Positions 59,748 to 61,626 of a stretch of DNA of 61,626 bases are shown in pieces. Position numbers and translations under genes: made by a program. Source of the stretch: JAFARZ01 sp035651595 (lineage in GTDB: Bacteria; Actinomycetota; Actinomycetes; Streptosporangiales; Streptosporangiaceae); NCBI GenBank assembly GCA_035651595.1, contig DASRFJ010000085.1, forward strand, positions 1 through 61,626, written 5' to 3'. Position 1 is the stretch's first letter, and the number at the start of each line of letters is the position of its first letter. The notes under the pieces were generated by a model. The model was not told where the DNA came from. It did no database searches and was given only the letters and a program-made list of their open reading frames with translations.

Positions 59748-61214
59748 ATGACCAGCACCAACGCTCCGCAGACGAGGTTTGTACGCGTCTCATCGGCCGA
59801 CTCCCCACGGGCGCGCGCTCCGCAGGCCACCACGGGAGACGTGGCGATCTACTGCCGCAAGTCCAAGAAGGGTGATAAAGACCAGATCACGGTAACACGC
59901 CAAAAGAAGCTGGCGCTACTGGACTGTGACAAGCTCGGTCTAGAGGTCAAGCCAGAGCGCATCTATGTAGACAATGGCGTTTCGGCGTGGCAGCGGAATC
60001 GTAAGCGCGAAGGCTGGGATAGCCTTATCGAGGCGGCAAGGCGCGGGGAAATCAGCCACATCGTGTGCTATCACCCTGACCGGCTTATGCGGCAACCGCA
60101 CGATCTGGAGGAACTTCTCAGCATCTCGGATCAACACGGAATCGTGCTCTATGGGCGCGTCAACAAGCGCGACCTACAGGACCCAGACGACCGGTACGCG
60201 CTCCGAATCGAAGTAGCACATGCTTGCCGTTCCTCCGACGACACATCGCGTCGCCTAAAGGATGAGATGGCAGAGCGTGCTGAAAAGGGAGAGCCGCATA
60301 CGGGTAAGCGTCGCTACGGCTACGACAAGGCCGGAATGAAGATCATCGAGCACGAAGCCGCGATTGTCCGTGAGATATTCGATCGCTTCACAAAGGGTGA
60401 AGGGCCAACAACCATTGCGAAAGATCTGAATCAGCGTGGAGTAAAGACAGCGTTCGGCAACACTTGGATGCCCTCTAGTGTTCGTCTCCAGCTTCGGTCT
60501 CGTTATGTGACCGGAATCCGCGTCCACCATGGCGAAGAAGTCGGTAATGGCATATGGCCTGCCATTATCGATCGTGGGACGTGGGAACTGGCCCAAGAGA
60601 TGCTTGACTACCGCGCGAGGGCCACCAAGGACGAAAAGGACGATCAACGATTCTACCTTTTGCGAGGACTCGTTGTATGTGGCAAGTGCGGGACGAGGAT
60701 GGGTGGCGCCGGCGGTCGCTACAAGTGCTATCGCCAATTCCGGAAGGACGAGAAGCACTGTGCGCGCTCGATATCAGCCGCAACGCTCGAAGAGTTCGCG
60801 GAAGGCGTTGCTATCAAATATCTGGAGAAGCTGAGCGTTGACGGTCGTCCGGTCGGGGAAGCGGCAAAGGAAGCTAAGGACGCAATCGCCGACGACGAAC
60901 GCCAGCTTCGCGAGCTAAACGAGATGTGGACAGCGAAGGTGATTACGACTCGCGAGTATCGTGAAATGCGACGCGAGATCACAGAGCGCATCGCGAAGAA
61001 CGAGCGGAAAACCGTTGTACGTCCCATCAAACTCCTAGAGGGTCTGACAGGTCCCGATGCCGCTAAGAAGTGGGCAAAGCTTAAGGATGATCCTGAGCGA
61101 AAGAACGCTACGTTGCGTCTGCTCTTTAGTGAAATTATCATTAAGGAACAAACCAAAGCCGTCGGCGCATTCGACTACGGTCGAATCGACATCTTCGAGA
61201 ACGAGCTTGTGTGA
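59748..61214 (+). CDS. int: large serine recombinase/integrase
   Basis: 488 residues (GTATGG-frame ATG 59742 adds two). The resolvase domain (about 30-180) has VAIYCRKSKKGDKDQITVTR with catalytic Ser (Ser41 counted from 59742), then HPDRLMRQPHDLEELLSI. The recombinase domain (about 200-290) has GKRRYGYDKAG and GPTTIAKDLNQRGVKTAFGN. A zinc ribbon (about 310-345: CGKCGTRMGG, YKCYRQF, HCAR) and a coiled coil follow (about 375-430: DDERQLRELNEMWTAKVITT). It catalyses site-specific integration. Base composition is distinctly less GC-rich than the host genes, a sign of transfer. It is followed by a strong terminator. Confidence 0.93.
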   Translation: MTSTNAPQTRFVRVSSADSPRARAPQATTGDVAIYCRKSKKGDKDQITVTRQKKLALLDCDKLGLEVKPERIYVDNGVSAWQRNRKREGWDSLIEAARRGEISHIVCYHPDRLMRQPHDLEELLSISDQHGIVLYGRVNKRDLQDPDDRYALRIEVAHACRSSDDTSRRLKDEMAERAEKGEPHTGKRRYGYDKAGMKIIEHEAAIVREIFDRFTKGEGPTTIAKDLNQRGVKTAFGNTWMPSSVRLQLRSRYVTGIRVHHGEEVGNGIWPAIIDRGTWELAQEMLDYRARATKDEKDDQRFYLLRGLVVCGKCGTRMGGAGGRYKCYRQFRKDEKHCARSISAATLEEFAEGVAIKYLEKLSVDGRPVGEAAKEAKDAIADDERQLRELNEMWTAKVITTREYREMRREITERIAKNERKTVVRPIKLLEGLTGPDAAKKWAKLKDDPERKNATLRLLFSEIIIKEQTKAVGAFDYGRIDIFENELV

Positions 61215-61227
61215 CGATAGTAATAGA

Positions 61228-61257
61228 GAAGGGCGCGGCGATGAAGCCGCGCCCTTC
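61228..61257. terminator. hairpin terminator after the integrase, shared with the convergent gene
   Basis: A perfect 12-bp stem GAAGGGCGCGGC (61228-61239) / GCCGCGCCCTTC (61246-61257), loop GATGAA. It sits between the integrase stop (61214) and the stop of the convergent small gene (61262), so it can terminate both. Confidence 0.85.
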
Positions 61258-61261
61258 GCTT

Positions 61262-61501
61262 CTATTCAGTCTCGGTATCGTCAACGCCGAGAAGTCGGCG
61301 AAGTTGGATTGCTTTCTCTGGGCTGATCGTAGTTTTGAGATGACTGACGATTCTGTTTATGTGATACTCGCGTTCATCCTCTGTAGCTGTGCGACGCTCC
61401 GTGCTCGTCCCATCGTCCGTCCCGTGGGACGTGTCCGCGCGCTTACGTGCAGACGCGTGCGCGAGGCGCGGGACGGGACGATCGGCGGGACGATCACTCA
61501 C
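61262..61501 (-). CDS. small element-encoded protein
   Basis: A 79-residue protein from the GTG at 61501, which overlaps the upstream gene's TGA (GTGA). A polar, Arg/Asp/Ser-rich N-terminal half is followed by an apparently folded end DEREYHINRIVSHLKTTISP, EKAIQLRRLLGVDDTETE. The family is unknown. The same frame is open back to the window edge, but the overlap with the upstream reading frame and the N-terminal composition favour this start. It is element-borne and convergent with the integrase. Confidence 0.55.
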   Translation of the reverse strand: MSDRPADRPVPRLAHASARKRADTSHGTDDGTSTERRTATEDEREYHINRIVSHLKTTISPEKAIQLRRLLGVDDTETE

Positions 61502-61626
61502 AGTGACGGATCGTCGGTGGTGCGAGCGCGCCAGCGTCCACGGCCGACTTGGATAGCGCGGCCTGCTCTGGCGTGCTCTTGAAGATGCCGGTAAAGCTTC
61601 GTGCGCTTCCAACCGGTTATGCGCAT
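61498..61626 (-). CDS. C-terminal fragment of an element protein with a winged-helix-like end
   Basis: Open from the window edge to TGA at 61498: MRITGWKRTKLYRHLQEHAR, AGRAIQVGRGRWRARTTDDP, SL. The K-R-T-K-L-Y-R-H-L recognition-helix pattern followed by a G-R-G-R-W wing looks like the end of a DNA-binding winged helix, as in some transfer/translocase (FtsK-like) or replication proteins of actinobacterial elements. The gene continues beyond 61626 and is coupled to the small gene by GTGA. The Met at the very edge may be internal. Confidence 0.5.
   Translation of the reverse strand: MRITGWKRTKLYRHLQEHARAGRAIQVGRGRWRARTTDDPSL

Overview
The window is high-GC actinobacterial chromosome (Streptomyces/Streptosporangiales-like gene content: AfsR/SARP regulator, LAL-type LuxR regulator, deazaflavin-dependent oxidoreductase, VKOR, Rv1747-like FHA-ABC transporter, GlnA-type paralogue, GTG/TTG starts, many 4-nt ATGA/GTGA gene overlaps). 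No rRNA, tRNA or CRISPR array was seen. The species cannot be fixed from the sequence. The last ~1.9 kb, from about 59.73 kb, has visibly lower GC and AT-richer third codon positions. It is the left end of an integrated element.

Layout. 0-6 kb: partial VC0807-like membrane protein, cytidine/blasticidin-type deaminase, acyl-CoA synthetase, fumarylacetoacetase with a conserved partner, citrate synthase. 6-10 kb: ABC exporter pair, then a divergent NarL-type two-component system. 10-14.6 kb: short anchored protein, divergent glutamyl-tRNA synthetase, secreted Lipoprotein_15-type protein, AhpD-like and SnoaL-like proteins. 14.6-21.2 kb: LAL regulator, epoxide hydrolase, atypical SDR, F420-type oxidoreductase behind a strong dyad operator, VOC protein, secreted protein. 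21.9-28.8 kb: diguanylate cyclase, PAS/GAF/SpoIIE/HATPase phosphatase, SoxR with its box, UbiA-like and UbiE-like pair, HIT protein and anti-sigma-type kinase. 29-32.5 kb: DUF2993 protein and FHA-ABC transporter. 32.8-38.8 kb: tyrosine phosphatase, then the operon M19 dipeptidase - pgeF - murL - murD2, then a pentapeptide-repeat protein. 38.9-43.8 kb: type-B esterase, gamma-carbonic-anhydrase-like protein, GntR/FCD regulator, unknown winged-helix/coiled-coil protein, DMT transporter. 43.8-50 kb: CtaG, lipoprotein, Sco-domain fusion, VKOR, DUF929 (copper/oxidase assembly and extracytoplasmic disulfide chemistry). 50.7-54.9 kb: AfsR-like regulator and SerA. 55-59.7 kb: SDR, aldehyde dehydrogenase, glutamine-synthetase-like ligase, APC permease (gamma-glutamyl amine catabolism type). 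The permease is cut at its 5' end by the element, which carries a large serine integrase.

How the genes work together. The most coherent system is the translationally coupled pgeF-murL-murD2 set. It would give a non-canonical route to the D-Glu residue of peptidoglycan (L-Glu is added by MurD2 and then epimerised by MurL) together with precursor editing by PgeF; an M19 dipeptidase that may act on L,D-dipeptides lies just upstream. The second is the integration event at 59.72-59.75 kb: the permease has lost its first helices and the cluster its native promoter, and the integrase appears to start from a leaderless promoter whose -35 box lies in host sequence.

Two interlinked families of non-coding repeats run through the intergenic regions. 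Family A is a ~47-bp near-perfect palindrome (three full copies, two half copies). Family B is a ~220-290-bp element with an internal CCCCTTCGTGG/CCACGAAGGGG hairpin (three copies). Two B copies end in half of an A palindrome, and one A copy has apparently removed the stop codon of a SnoaL-like gene.
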